Positions 9,407 to 19,300 of a stretch of DNA of 19,396 bases are shown in pieces. Source of the stretch: Candidatus Effluviviaceae Genus I sp. (GTDB lineage: Bacteria; Joyebacterota; Joyebacteria; Joyebacterales; Joyebacteraceae); NCBI GenBank assembly GCA_016867725.1, contig VGIX01000036.1, forward strand, positions 1-19,396, in the 5' to 3' direction. The position numbers were made by a program, and so were the translations under genes. Below the pieces are notes generated by a model that searched no databases, was not told the DNA's origin, and saw nothing but the letters and a program-made list of their open reading frames with translations. The first letter of the stretch is position 1. The number at the start of each line of letters is the position of its first letter.

Positions 9407-12247
9407 TCACCTCTCCGGGCGGCCGAGGTACTTGTCGAGCCACGCCAGCGTCTCCTTGATGACCTCGGCGCGGGGAACCATGTGTCCGCGAGGGTAGGAG
9501 ATCCGCCTCTTGTGTTCCTTGGGGGTGCCCAGGAGATCGAACATCGGCCGCTGAGATGTCTCGGTAGGGAAGAAGAAGTCAAGCTCGCCGTTCAGCATCA
9601 GGGTCGGCTGCGTCACGCGCGTGATGTAGTTGAGCTGGTCAGCCTCGGGAAGAGGGCGCTCGAAGTTGAGGCCGGCGACGCACAGGACGACCGCCTTGAT
9701 CCGCTTCTCCACCGCCGGCATGATGGCGCCCATCGCCCCGCCCCAGCTCAAGCCGTAGTAGGCAATCCGATCGGCGTCGATGTCGTCGCGCGTCTCGAGG
9801 TAGTCGATCGAGCGGGCGAGGTCCTTGGCCCACATGATGACATGGTCCTTGTAGAACGTCGTGTCCATGAGATAGTCCGACTTGAGCTCGTCGCCGCGCT
9901 GGTACGTCCCCTTGTAGATGGGGAGCATCACGGCGCGTCCGCTCTTGAGCAGGTAGTCGATTCCACGCAGCTCCGCGGCCCCGACGGCGGGCGAGGAAAT
10001 CGCCTGCGAACCGGGAAAGACAATAACCGTCTGAAGAGGCGGCCGGCCCCGCAGCGGGAGGCAGAGATGCGCGAGCACCCGCTCGCCACCGTAGGCGGCG
10101 GCAAAGGAGATGGTCTGCCTGAGCCCGAGCGGGTCCTGCTCCTCGGACTCGACGACCGCATCGAGCGGTGTCTTGTCGTAGCGGAATTGTCGCAGGAAGA
10201 AGCCGAAGGTCTCGTCCGAGACAGGCGTCTCGGCGCGGAAGTCGCGGAACGGGAGATCGATGACGCGCGTGAGGTTCTCAAGATTCGGCTCCGGGTCGAG
10301 GGCGCGGATACAGCGGAAGCCGTTCGTCGGCGATCGGTCAAAGGCCGGCTGCGCGTAGGCGTCGGCGAAGGCGTACTCTGGGTCGTTCCAGCCTCCGCCG
10401 AGAATGAACCGCTCGCCGGGCCGGTTGCACTCGTTCCAGGCCCACTCGCGGACGTTCCCGGCGAGATCGCACACCCCGAAGCGATTCACACTCTGCGTGG
10501 TCCCCACCGGCACAGGGCCGCGACCGGAGAAGTTTGCGAGGGGAACAACTTGGGCGCTCGCCACAGTGAAGGCCACCCGGTTCCAGTGGAAGACGGTGGG
10601 CAGCTCCTTCCCGCACCACGCCGCATACGCGGCCGCCTCGAACCAGCTCACGCCCGTGACGGGATACTCGCCCTCGCCCGGCGGGTACTCGCCGAGTTCC
10701 CAGGACGCGGGGCCCGGCCGGCCGATCGAGTCCGTGAATCGCGCGATGGCCCCCTCCCATGAGAGGGCGCGGCCGTCCGCGAGGAAGAGCTGCCGCCAGT
10801 GCTCTCTCTTCTCGTACCCGCCGGCGTCCACGAACTGCTTGTACTGGCGGTTCGTGACCGGATGCCGGTCCATGAGGAATGCGGCTGTCGGTTCCGCCTT
10901 CAGGTAGTCGAGTCCAGGCATGTAGAGCGTGAGCCCGCCGCCCGGCACGAGTTCCATCTCGTCGGGGATCTCGCCCGGCCTCAAGAGTCGGTAGTCCCAC
11001 CTCGATGAGAGGTGCGCATATGCCGCTGCGCCCATGGGTCCGATGTTCCAGACCGCATCGTGGGTGGTGCGGTATCCGGCCAGCTCCAGTTTCAGTCGCG
11101 TGAACCCGCGAGGATACCGGACATTCTCGAGCGGCGTACGACCGAGCGGAACCCAGTCTGCTGCGGGATCGCCGTAGTACTTGGCGAAGACGGACGCGCC
11201 AGGCGGGTCGGACACGATGGTCACCGCGCACGTGAACCACGGCCGCAGGCGCTCGAGCAGGGCGTCGTCGGGCGCGAGCCTCTCGATCTCCCGCGCGAGC
11301 TCGAACGCCGCCCACGGGCCGGGTCCATCGTCGAAGACCTGGATGCCGTCGACGATGCGCGCGAGCTCGGGCAGCGCCTTGTTCCGGGCCCAGCCGCCAA
11401 GCCGCGTGAGTTCGCCGCCGACCTCGGCGGCGCTCGAGTAGCGCTGCGCCGGGTCCTTGTTGAGACACCGGTTGAGGATCTCCGTGAGCGAGCGGGGAGC
11501 GACCGTGTCCAGCTGAGTGAGCGCCTCCGGCAGGCCGGTCAGGATGGAGCCGAGGATCGAGGCGCTCGAGTCCCCCTGAAACGGGCGCCGTCCCGTCGCC
11601 ATCTCGTAGAGCACGCAGCCGAGCGCGAAGAGATCGGTGCGCGCATCGGCCGCCTTCCCCTCGAGCTGCTCCGGCGCCATGTACTCGAACGTCCCGACGA
11701 TCGTGCCCTTCGCCGTGAGCGGCTGGCTCATCGTCCGCAATTCGCTCGCCGCGGCGTCGGTGGCGCGCGCCTCCGACCGCCGCGCGAGCCCAAAGTCCAT
11801 GAGCTTGACCCCGGACTTCGTGAGCATCACGTTCCCGGGCTTGAGATCGCGGTGCACGATGCCGGCTTCGTGCGCCCTCTCGAGCGCGTCGGCCATCTCT
11901 GCTCCGACCGTCAGGAGCTCGGCGATAGGCATCGGTCCGCGCTCGAGCCGCGCGGCCAGCGTCTCGCCCTCGAGCAGCTCGATCACAAGGTAGTCGACAC
12001 CGTCCTGATGGCCGATGTCGTACAGGGTGCAGATGTGTGGGTGGTTGAGCTGCGAGATGGTGCGCGCCTCGCGCTCGAAGCGGGCGCGGACTTCCGGCGT
12101 CGCGGCCAGGTGCGAGCTCAGCACCTTGATCGCCACGTCGCGGCCGAGGCGGGTGTCGTGGGCGCGGTAGACCTCGCCCATGCCGCCGGCGCCGAGGGCG
12201 ACGAGGATCTCGTAAGGACCGAGGCGGGTGCCAGGAGAGAGAGACAT
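9407..12247 (-). CDS. Fusion protein: Ser/Thr kinase + PEGA-like + SUMF1/FGE-like + alpha/beta hydrolase
   Basis: One 946-aa frame joins at least three domains. Residues ~11-285 are a Hanks-type kinase with every catalytic element: glycine loop GAGGMG (19-24), Lys41 in VAIK, HRDLKPGN (Asp134, Asn139), DFG (Asp151) and APEQ (191-194). Residues ~340-395 look like a PEGA-type beta unit (SDPPGASVF, LKLELAGYR). Residues ~430-650 form a SUMF1/FGE-like module (MDRHPVTNRQYKQFV, YPVTGVSWFEAAAYAAWCG, GVCDLAGNVREWAW, GFRCIRAL). The two cysteines used by true formylglycine-generating enzymes are not in the expected place (LGGGWNDPEYAF), so it may bind rather than oxidise. Residues ~715-946 are a dienelactone hydrolase/esterase-like domain with a full triad: Ser834 (GLSWGGA), Asp890 and His922. 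No signal peptide or transmembrane helix is visible, so it is probably cytoplasmic. ATG 12247 has GGAG five bases upstream. Confidence 0.93.
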   Translation of the reverse strand: MSLSPGTRLGPYEILVALGAGGMGEVYRAHDTRLGRDVAIKVLSSHLAATPEVRARFEREARTISQLNHPHICTLYDIGHQDGVDYLVIELLEGETLAARLERGPMPIAELLTVGAEMADALERAHEAGIVHRDLKPGNVMLTKSGVKLMDFGLARRSEARATDAAASELRTMSQPLTAKGTIVGTFEYMAPEQLEGKAADARTDLFALGCVLYEMATGRRPFQGDSSASILGSILTGLPEALTQLDTVAPRSLTEILNRCLNKDPAQRYSSAAEVGGELTRLGGWARNKALPELARIVDGIQVFDDGPGPWAAFELAREIERLAPDDALLERLRPWFTCAVTIVSDPPGASVFAKYYGDPAADWVPLGRTPLENVRYPRGFTRLKLELAGYRTTHDAVWNIGPMGAAAYAHLSSRWDYRLLRPGEIPDEMELVPGGGLTLYMPGLDYLKAEPTAAFLMDRHPVTNRQYKQFVDAGGYEKREHWRQLFLADGRALSWEGAIARFTDSIGRPGPASWELGEYPPGEGEYPVTGVSWFEAAAYAAWCGKELPTVFHWNRVAFTVASAQVVPLANFSGRGPVPVGTTQSVNRFGVCDLAGNVREWAWNECNRPGERFILGGGWNDPEYAFADAYAQPAFDRSPTNGFRCIRALDPEPNLENLTRVIDLPFRDFRAETPVSDETFGFFLRQFRYDKTPLDAVVESEEQDPLGLRQTISFAAAYGGERVLAHLCLPLRGRPPLQTVIVFPGSQAISSPAVGAAELRGIDYLLKSGRAVMLPIYKGTYQRGDELKSDYLMDTTFYKDHVIMWAKDLARSIDYLETRDDIDADRIAYYGLSWGGAMGAIMPAVEKRIKAVVLCVAGLNFERPLPEADQLNYITRVTQPTLMLNGELDFFFPTETSQRPMFDLLGTPKEHKRRISYPRGHMVPRAEVIKETLAWLDKYLGRPER

Positions 12248-12361
12248 CTTGACTCCGAACCGGCGAGGGTGGCCGCGCGCATTCGCAGTCAGTGGACCGC
12301 TGGAACACCATCTCCTTCAGTGGCGATGTCGGATTGTACGCCCTGGCGACGTGGCGCGCCA
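12248..12361 (-). other. Upstream region of the kinase-fusion gene
   Basis: This interval should hold the fusion-gene promoter. A good -10-like TACAAT lies on the minus strand at 12338-12333, about 86 bases before the ATG, but no matching -35 stands 16-18 bases upstream. No operator or gene was recognised. Confidence 0.3.
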
Positions 12362-12590
<229 letters not shown>

Positions 12591-12660
12591 GTATGTCCGT
12601 TTCCGCGAAGAAGGCGCGGCTTCGGCCGGTGGCCGCCTCGCCACGCCTCCCGGGAGCGCC

Positions 12661-12689
12661 ATTGTAGCAAGCCTCGGGCCGGATGTCAA
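12661..12689 (-). promoter_or_regulatory. Near-consensus promoter of the tRNA-Asn gene
   Basis: TTGACA (12689-12684) and TACAAT (12666-12661) on the minus strand are separated by exactly 17 bases, 6/6 and 5/6 to the housekeeping consensus. Transcription would start near 12654, about 64 bases before the mature tRNA end, leaving a short 5' leader for RNase P. Together with the csp promoter it shows what a strong promoter looks like in this genome. Confidence 0.75.
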
Positions 12690-12748
12690 ACCGGCCGTGC
12701 GGCCGCGCCGCCCGACCCCAGGCTTCGATCCAGCCCCGCCGCGACCGC
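12690..12748 (-). other. Short gap after GH53 with a weak hairpin
   Basis: The 59 bases between the GH53 stop and the tRNA promoter contain CGGCC (12692-12696) and GGCCG (12701-12705) with a 4-base loop; on the minus strand GGTTT follows. This may end the four-gene transcript, but the stem is only five pairs. Confidence 0.3.
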
Positions 12749-14164
12749 TCACCGCGCGCCGAACCGGAACCCCGGCAGCGCGTCGCCCTCGAAGTCGAAC
12801 AGCGTCAGGTTCTCGTACGGATTCTCCGGCCCGCCCTCTACGGCAAGGAACCCCGGCTCCCAGTACAGCACCGCCGTCCCGAGCCCGCCGGGCGTCGCCT
12901 CGGCGATCGTGACGACGTCCCGCAGGAACGCGAGCTGTCCCTCGGGCGTCGCGGGGTAGCCGGCGTGAAGCTGCGACTCGCTGCCGACGAAGTTCGGCGT
13001 GTCGTCCTGCCAGTCGAGCGTCCACGGGTAGCCGGCCTCGACGATCATGATCTCGCGGCCGTACCGGACCGCGAGGTCCACGAGGTTGTCGCGCAGCCTC
13101 CAGATCTCGCCGTGCCACCACGGGTAGTACGAAAGCCCGATCGCGTCGAACGCAACGCCGCGCGCGAGGAGGTTGTCGAAGAACCACCGACACCCGGCGT
13201 TGTTGCCGCCGTGGTCGAAGTGCACGACGACGGCCGGCCGCTCCGACGGCGCCAGGCTGCCCCGCGCTCCTGCGACGCCCGCCGACACAAGCGCGGCGAA
13301 GCGGTCCCACTGCTCGCCGGTGTCCCACTCGCTTCCCGCCCATCCGACCCGCCCGTCGTCCCACAGCATGCCGGCCGAGATCTCGCTGCCGATCTGCACG
13401 TACTCCGGCAGCGCGCCCGCGTCGCGGAACCGCCGCACGACCGCGTTCGTGTACGCGTACACCGAGTCCACGAGCGCCTCGAACGGGATGCCTTCCCACG
13501 CGGCGGGCTTCGTCTGGTGGCCCGGGTCGGCCCATGTGTCCGAGTAGTGCAGGTCGAGCATGAGGTCGAGTCCGCGCGCCTTCGCCTCCCGCGCGAACGC
13601 GACCGTCGCGTCGAGCCCGTGCCAAGGCTCGGCGGGCGTGTGCCAGAGCCTCAGGCGCACGATCCCGTAGCCGGCGTCGGCGCAGGCGCCGAGCAGATCC
13701 ACCGGCTCGCCGCCCACGCGGTACTGCGCGCCGAGCGAGACCAGCCGCGGCGTGAACGAGAGGTCCGCCCCCGTCCGCGTGCCGCCCGGCATCCAGCCCG
13801 CCCGATGGTCGAAGAAGACCGGCGGAAGCGACGCCGGCTCCGAACCGACCGTGACCATCCGGTCGGGGATCGAGTGCTCCCAGCGCTCGGACCCGCCGCG
13901 CACGAGCACGAACTTGTACGCGTGCGTCCCGGGCGCGAGGTCCTTCACGATCTCGAACACGAGGTCGCCGTCGGCGTCCGCGAGGGCATCGGCGTTCCCC
14001 GACCAGCCGTTCATCGTCCCCCGCAGCACCACGAGGTCGGCCGCCGGGTTGAACTGCCCGAACGAGTGCATGATGGCCATGTCCACGGTGAATGTGAGGG
14101 GGGCGGCCAGGGCGGCGCCGGCGGACGCGCAGACGAGCATGCCGGCGAGCAGCCGCGAGATCAT
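12749..14164 (-). CDS. Secreted GH53-type endo-beta-1,4-galactanase with N-terminal carbohydrate-binding-like domain
   Basis: The 471-aa protein starts with a clear signal peptide (MISRLLAGMLVCASAGAALA), so it is exported. Residues ~22-120 resemble a starch-binding/E-set module (LRGTMNGWSGNADAL, PGTHAYKFVLVRGG), similar in style to the visible N-terminus of the GH13 protein. From ~140 on is a GH53 barrel: VDLLGACADAGYGIVRLRLW, LDLHYSDTWADPG, the acid/base region VQIGSEISAGMLW with Glu261, HFDHGGNNAGC, GLSYYPWWHG and the nucleophile region IVEAGYPWT with Glu376. GH53 enzymes cut beta-1,4-galactan side chains of pectin. The usual Asn before the acid/base Glu is Ser260 here. There is no C-terminal sorting domain. 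ATG 14164 has GGGGAGGAG just upstream and overlaps the stop of the Fe-S gene as ATGA. The ATG frame runs open much further upstream, but that part is antisense-like noise across the Fe-S gene. Confidence 0.9.
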   Translation of the reverse strand: MISRLLAGMLVCASAGAALAAPLTFTVDMAIMHSFGQFNPAADLVVLRGTMNGWSGNADALADADGDLVFEIVKDLAPGTHAYKFVLVRGGSERWEHSIPDRMVTVGSEPASLPPVFFDHRAGWMPGGTRTGADLSFTPRLVSLGAQYRVGGEPVDLLGACADAGYGIVRLRLWHTPAEPWHGLDATVAFAREAKARGLDLMLDLHYSDTWADPGHQTKPAAWEGIPFEALVDSVYAYTNAVVRRFRDAGALPEYVQIGSEISAGMLWDDGRVGWAGSEWDTGEQWDRFAALVSAGVAGARGSLAPSERPAVVVHFDHGGNNAGCRWFFDNLLARGVAFDAIGLSYYPWWHGEIWRLRDNLVDLAVRYGREIMIVEAGYPWTLDWQDDTPNFVGSESQLHAGYPATPEGQLAFLRDVVTIAEATPGGLGTAVLYWEPGFLAVEGGPENPYENLTLFDFEGDALPGFRFGAR

Positions 14165-15558
14165 CCTCCGCTCCTCCCCTCTGCCAGCGCCATCACGTCG
14201 GCCACGTGCATCACCTCGACCCGCACCCCCGCCTGCGCTACCATGTCGCGAAGCTGCATGAGGCACACCGGGCATGCCGTCGCGACGACGTCCACGTTCG
14301 CCGCGCGGATGGCCTCGACCTTCCGGCGCGCGATGGCCTTCGCCGTCTCGTAGTACGCGAGATTGAACGTGCCTCCCCCGCCACAGCATCGGTCGGCATC
14401 GGCCATCTCGACGAACTCGACGCCCGGCAGCGCGCGGAGGATCGCCCGCGGCTCGAGCGTGACGCCCTGGCCGCGCGAGAGGTGGCACGGGTCGTGGTAG
14501 GTGACGCGGAGCCGCCGGCCGCGTGTCCCGATCGCAGGCGTTGCCCCGTCGGCCCCGGCCGCCGCAAGGCCCGCCGCCCCGCGCCGCGCGATGAACTCCG
14601 CACAATCGTACACCGGCAGCGGGAACCCGCCTTCGATCCCCAGGAGCTCCTCGTACTCGCGCTTGAAGGCAAGCCCGCCCGACGCGCAGCCCGTGATCAC
14701 CGCGTCCACGCCGAGGTCCTTGAACATCGCGATGTTCCGGCGAGCCAGCTCCCGCGCCGTCACGAAGTCGCCCGCGTTCATCACGGGCGTCCCGCAGCAC
14801 GCCTGCCCGCGCGGCAGCACGACGTCCACGCCCGACGCGGCGAGCGCGCTCACGATCGCGCGGCCCGTCTCCGGGTAGATGAGGTTCGTCGCGCAGCCCA
14901 CGAAGTACGCCACGCGCCTGGCCTCGCGAGCGATGCGATCCCGTCCGGCCTGAGGCGCGTACCCGCCTGCGCTCGGATTCGTGACGAGCGGCGCCGCGGG
15001 CGGCCGCCCCGTCGCCCTCACCACCTCGGGCGCGTTCTCGAGGAACGACCTCGGCGCGAACTCGGGGAACACGCGGTGTCGGTCCATGCCGACCGCGGGA
15101 AGGAGCAGTCGGAGCGGGCTCGTCGGCGGCAACCCGCGCAGCACCCACCGCTGGACCCACGCGGCGATCCGCCCGACGGGCGGGAGCAACCGGCCGCGCC
15201 GCAGAAGCTGGCGGAACACGACCCGCTTGACGAGCGGCAGGCGTCCCGACGCTGCGAGGTCGGCGCGCGCGGCGAGCACGAGATCGTCCACGCGCACGTC
15301 GTTCGGGCACTCGGCGACGCAGGTCTTGCAGTTCAGACAGAGCTGGATCTTCTCGTCGAAGACGTCGGTGAGGCCGAGCCGCCCGTCGAGCACCGCGCGG
15401 ATGAGCGCGACCTTACCGCGCGCCACGGCGCTCTCGAGGCCGACCTCCGCGAAGACGGGGCACACCGAGCGGCAGGTGCCGCAGCTCCTGCACTTGGCGG
15501 CGGCCTCCCTGCGCTTCAAGAGCTCGGGACCGGGACCTGTCCGTCGGGCCACGGTCAC
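14161..15558 (-). CDS. GlcF-like iron-sulfur oxidoreductase subunit (two 4Fe-4S motifs, two CCG domains)
   Basis: The 465-aa protein has the build of the Fe-S subunit of glycolate/D-lactate-type oxidases. Two ferredoxin-like clusters come first: CRSCGTCRSVCP (Cys 23, 26, 29, 33) and CLNCKTCVAECP (Cys 74, 77, 80, 84). Two cysteine-rich (CCG) domains follow: VAYFVGCATNLIYPE to QACCGTPVMNAGD (Cys254-255) and VTYHDPCHLSRGQG to RCCGGGGTFNLAYYE (Cys391-392). In the family it takes electrons from an FAD subunit oxidising a 2-hydroxyacid and passes them to the quinone pool via a CCG-bound cluster. Here the FAD partner would be the GlcE-like protein directly upstream. The GTG start (15558) has AGGGGG six bases upstream and overlaps the partner's TGA; its own TGA overlaps the GH53 ATG. 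A Gly/Ala-rich insertion lies at about 328-345. The exact substrate is not known, so no gene symbol is given. Confidence 0.88.
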   Translation of the reverse strand: MTVARRTGPGPELLKRREAAAKCRSCGTCRSVCPVFAEVGLESAVARGKVALIRAVLDGRLGLTDVFDEKIQLCLNCKTCVAECPNDVRVDDLVLAARADLAASGRLPLVKRVVFRQLLRRGRLLPPVGRIAAWVQRWVLRGLPPTSPLRLLLPAVGMDRHRVFPEFAPRSFLENAPEVVRATGRPPAAPLVTNPSAGGYAPQAGRDRIAREARRVAYFVGCATNLIYPETGRAIVSALAASGVDVVLPRGQACCGTPVMNAGDFVTARELARRNIAMFKDLGVDAVITGCASGGLAFKREYEELLGIEGGFPLPVYDCAEFIARRGAAGLAAAGADGATPAIGTRGRRLRVTYHDPCHLSRGQGVTLEPRAILRALPGVEFVEMADADRCCGGGGTFNLAYYETAKAIARRKVEAIRAANVDVVATACPVCLMQLRDMVAQAGVRVEVMHVADVMALAEGRSGG

Positions 15559-16361
15559 CCCCTTCCCCCTGGAAGCGCGTCCGCCCCGAACAGCGCATCG
15601 AGCGGCGGGAAGACCCCGTCCGGGTCGAGCTCGGCCTTGAGTCGCGCGAGGATCGTGAGGCCGCCGGCCGCTGCGCCGGAGCGCGGCGAGCCGCCGCCGG
15701 ACTCCTTCGCCGCCGAGCCGCCCATCGCCGCCGCCGCCGCCAGCCCCGCGAAGTCCCGCGCATACGCCTCGCGGATCGCCTCGCGCCGCCCATCGGCCTC
15801 AAGCCGCAGCACCGCCGACACGACGATCCCGAGCGCGCCCCGCGAGCCGATGAAGAGCTGCTTGAGATCGTAGCCCGTCACGCACTTGACGGTCCGCGAT
15901 CCGGTGCGCGCCACCTCGCCGTCGGCGAGCACCGCGTCGAGCCCGAGGACATACCTGCGCACGAGGTTCCCGCGGCGCGTCCAGTTGCCCGGCGCCCGGG
16001 CGAGGATGTCGCCCACGGCCTCGTCCGGCGCGGCCTCGTCGGACACCGGCCAGAACATCGCGTGCTCCCGCAGACGCTCCTCGAGCGCCCCGGCCGTCAC
16101 GCCGGCCTCGACGACGGCCATGAGATCGGCCGGGAGGACCTCCGTGATCGCGGCCATCCTCTCGAGCGAGACGACGACCGGCGGGCGTGTCAGCGCCTCC
16201 GCCCGCGCCCACGCCGGCGCGACGACCCACCCGCGCTCGCGGGCCAGCCGCACGACCGCGGCCGCGCCTGACGCGTCGGCGGGCAGAGCCATGACTCTGC
16301 CCGCGCGCTCCTCGACCCCGACGCCTGTGGATGCGAGCGCCTCGCGCACGCCCGGAGGCAC
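15555..16361 (-). CDS. GlcE-like FAD-binding oxidase subunit, short and lacking the usual PP-loop
   Basis: The 268-aa protein resembles the PCMH-type FAD domain of GlcE/GlcD proteins: VVVSLERMAAITEV, VVEAGVTAGALEERL, NLVRRYVLGLDAVLADGEV, and the family hallmark TGYDLKQLFIGSRGALGIV (~165-183). It ends like GlcE/GlcD (LKAELDPDGVFPP). It would oxidise a 2-hydroxyacid and feed the Fe-S subunit encoded next. Three oddities: it is well below the usual ~340-480 aa; the glycine-rich loop that grips the FAD pyrophosphate, normally before VVSLERM, is replaced by VAPAWARAEALTRPP; and the segment after the FAD domain is Ala/Gly/Ser-rich and low in complexity (AAAAAMGGSAAKESGGGS). It may be a divergent or decaying subunit. 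GTG 16361 lies four bases after the C25 gene stop, with its ribosome-binding site AAGGTGAGG inside that gene's end; its TGA overlaps the next GTG. Confidence 0.75.
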   Translation of the reverse strand: MPPGVREALASTGVGVEERAGRVMALPADASGAAAVVRLARERGWVVAPAWARAEALTRPPVVVSLERMAAITEVLPADLMAVVEAGVTAGALEERLREHAMFWPVSDEAAPDEAVGDILARAPGNWTRRGNLVRRYVLGLDAVLADGEVARTGSRTVKCVTGYDLKQLFIGSRGALGIVVSAVLRLEADGRREAIREAYARDFAGLAAAAAMGGSAAKESGGGSPRSGAAAGGLTILARLKAELDPDGVFPPLDALFGADALPGGRG

Positions 16362-16365
16362 GACC

Positions 16366-19300
16366 TCACCTCACCTTCAGCATCCGGCCGACGGGCGTCA
16401 CGGCCTTGCTCCCGTCGTCGCCCTCGGCTTCGATCACGTAGAGGTACACGCCGTTCGCGATCTCGTCGCCCTGCGCGTCCCGGCCGTCCCACTCGAGCTC
16501 GTTGTAGCTCAGCGCGTTCGGCGCGTCCTTGAAGTCCCGGATGAGCCGGCCGCCCACCGTGTACACGCTCACCCTCACCCGCGAACCGCTCTGGCTCAGA
16601 AGATAGATGATCTTCGTGCTCGCCGAAAACGGGTTCGGGTGGTTCGCCACGTCGCGGATCTCGATGCGCGCGCCCTCGGCCACGCGCAGCACGAAGGTCG
16701 TCTGCTGCCCGTTGAGGTCCCGCGCCGACATCCTGATGTCGTACGCGGCGTGACGGATCGGCGCGCGGTAGGTGATCCGGTACCACCGGCTGAGCTGCGA
16801 GAGCGTGTCCACCATCGCCCGGACCGTGTACTCGCTCGGGTCGATCGTCCCGACGTCCGTCTCGACGATCGCGATCGTCGCCGGGTCGATCTCCACCTCG
16901 TCGATGACGTTCGCGACGATCTCGACCTCGACGTCGCCGGTCGCCAGGAGGTAGTCGCCGCTCAGTTTCGGCGCTCCGTCCACGGTCACCTGGAAGCGCG
17001 GCGGGCTCATCTCGACGCGCATGAGCGGGTCGCCCAGGAGGCAGAACGTCCGCGCCGGCGAACTCGGCCTGCCGCCGGTCACGTACTTCACGATCGTCTT
17101 TGCCAGGAGTCCACCCAGCGACCATCGGGGCCAGTAGTACTGCTCCGGCGGCCCCTGCGGCGTCGGGTCCTGGAAGAACGCCTCAAAGACCTTGCGGTTC
17201 ATCACCTCGTTCGTCGAGAGGTACTCGGTGCCCGTGCTCGCGAAGACGGCGGAGGCCCCGCGCGTTGAGGACGCGAGGAGCATCTGCTCGACGATGCAGT
17301 CGCCGGTGACGCCCTCCGACCAGTAGTGGAACCACCCGATCTGGCAGGAGTACCCCATGAAGATGAACGGCTTCCCGTCGTTCGCGATGCCGGGCAGATC
17401 GCTCTTGAGCAGCAGCGACTCGTGCGTCAGGAGCGACTTGTTCCCGTGACCCTGGAAGTTCACGATGACCGCGCCCTCGGACAGCCGCCCGATGAGCGCC
17501 GGCGTCACGGTCCCTCGCACGAAGTTCTGCGTCGCGATGAGGTAGCTCATGTCCCCGCTCGTGTTCGAGCCGTGGTACGGGTCGGTGTAGCGCCGCATCG
17601 CGAAGACCGTCGTGTCGATGCGAGCGGGAGAGGCTGCGACGATCTGCGCGAGGCCCGTGCAGATCGTCGTGAACCCCGCCTCATACCCCTTCCGCGTGTA
17701 CGGATCCTCGAGGCTCACGTACGACCACAGGTCGTCCGCGAGGAAGAACACGTTCTTCCGCCACGCGTCGCCCGCAGCGTAGTTCTCATACGCGAGGATC
17801 TTCGAGACGATCGCGTTGGCCTCGCCGACGCTGCCGACCGGGAGCCTTCCGACGTACACCTGCGGGAGGTACGGCGAGACGGCGCTGAAGCAGCCGTACC
17901 AGGTGTCGCTTCCGACGAGGTCGCTGTTCTGCACGGACACGTGGACGTAGGTCGGAACGTAGTTGGGGGCGCTCGACGAGGTGACGTTCCGCGCGTCCTC
18001 GCTCGCGTCGCCCACGAGCAGCGCGAACTGCGGCGGCCGCGACCACTCCTCGAAGGCGTACCTCAGGTACGCGCGGATCGCGTCCGGCGAGGGCATCCCG
18101 CCGCCGAACTCGTCATAGACGTCGTTCACCGACGCCCGGGCGACCGCGTGGCCCTGCGACTCGCGGCGCGCGAGGAGCGGCTCCACCGCGGCCGCGAAGT
18201 TCGGGTGCGCAACGACGACGAGGTCGGCCTCGCGCGTCGCGAGGTCGGCCGGCGCTCGCCGCGTGACGTTCGCCACGGGAAGGGCGCTTCCGTCCGCGAC
18301 GGCCTCGTAGCGCTTGAACCGGGGCACGGGGTCCTGGACGACAAGCTTGTACTGGCCGCCGTCCGGGACGACGCTCCCGGCCCCCAGTGTAAGCCGCACC
18401 GGGCGCATGGGGTCGCTCACGTCGAACACGCGGATGCCTGGCGTCGCGAACCGCGTGACCTCGAACTGCGCGTCGCCGACGACGCCTGCACTCGTGAACG
18501 CTAGCCTCCCCCCGACCGCCGCGTACCGCCGCAGGTACGCAAGCGAGAACCAGTCGAGGTCGCCGCCCGTCCTGTTCCCGACCGCGCGGAGGTGGTTGGG
18601 GCCGTCCGTGAAGTGCGTCGCCGGGACGGGCCCGCTCGTGTAGATCGCCGCGCCCATCGTGTAGGTGATGCCGGCGAACTGGAACGAGCCCACGGCGTTC
18701 TGCTGGCTCGCCCCGTTCACGATGGAGAAGTCCACCGTGTGCAGGCCCGACGCGTTGCCGTGATAGCGCGCGCGCAGCACGACGTCCCCCGCCGGATCAA
18801 TGTCGAAGACGGAGAACGGGAGCTGGTAGTCGTCGTTCTGCGACAGGTACGACGTCCAGGTGTAGAAGTCCACGACGTCCGACGGCGGGCTCGGGTCGAA
18901 GTACACGTCCTGCTCGTAGCGGAGCGTGTCGGGGAAGCTCGCCGGCGGCGTGACGCCCGTCCAGTCATGCCACCCCGGCCGCGCGTCCATGCGCGCCGCG
19001 AGCGACGGGTCCACGGCGAACCAGTACGCGTTCCGCGTGGCGTGACGGTCCTCCCATCCCTCCACGAGGAACTCGTCCAGGAAGCTCCGCGCGTAGAAGA
19101 GGATGTGGTCCGATCCGTTGAAGTGGCCGTCGCTGTTGGCGTCCACGACGACCACCTGCAGCGGCGTCTCGACGAACGGGTCCGGCGCCGCGCGGTCGAA
19201 CGACCGCTTGTACACCGCGACGTCGTCCACCGACGGCGTCGTCGAGAGACCGGCGCTCTGAAGCGCCGGGAAGTCCAGCCGGTGGATGCCGGTCTCCCCC

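Noticed and set aside
14165-15310. Long N-terminal extension of the GH53 frame (853 codons in all)
   Set aside because: The added part is a shadow of the GlcF-like gene; ATG 14164 has a signal peptide and a ribosome-binding site.
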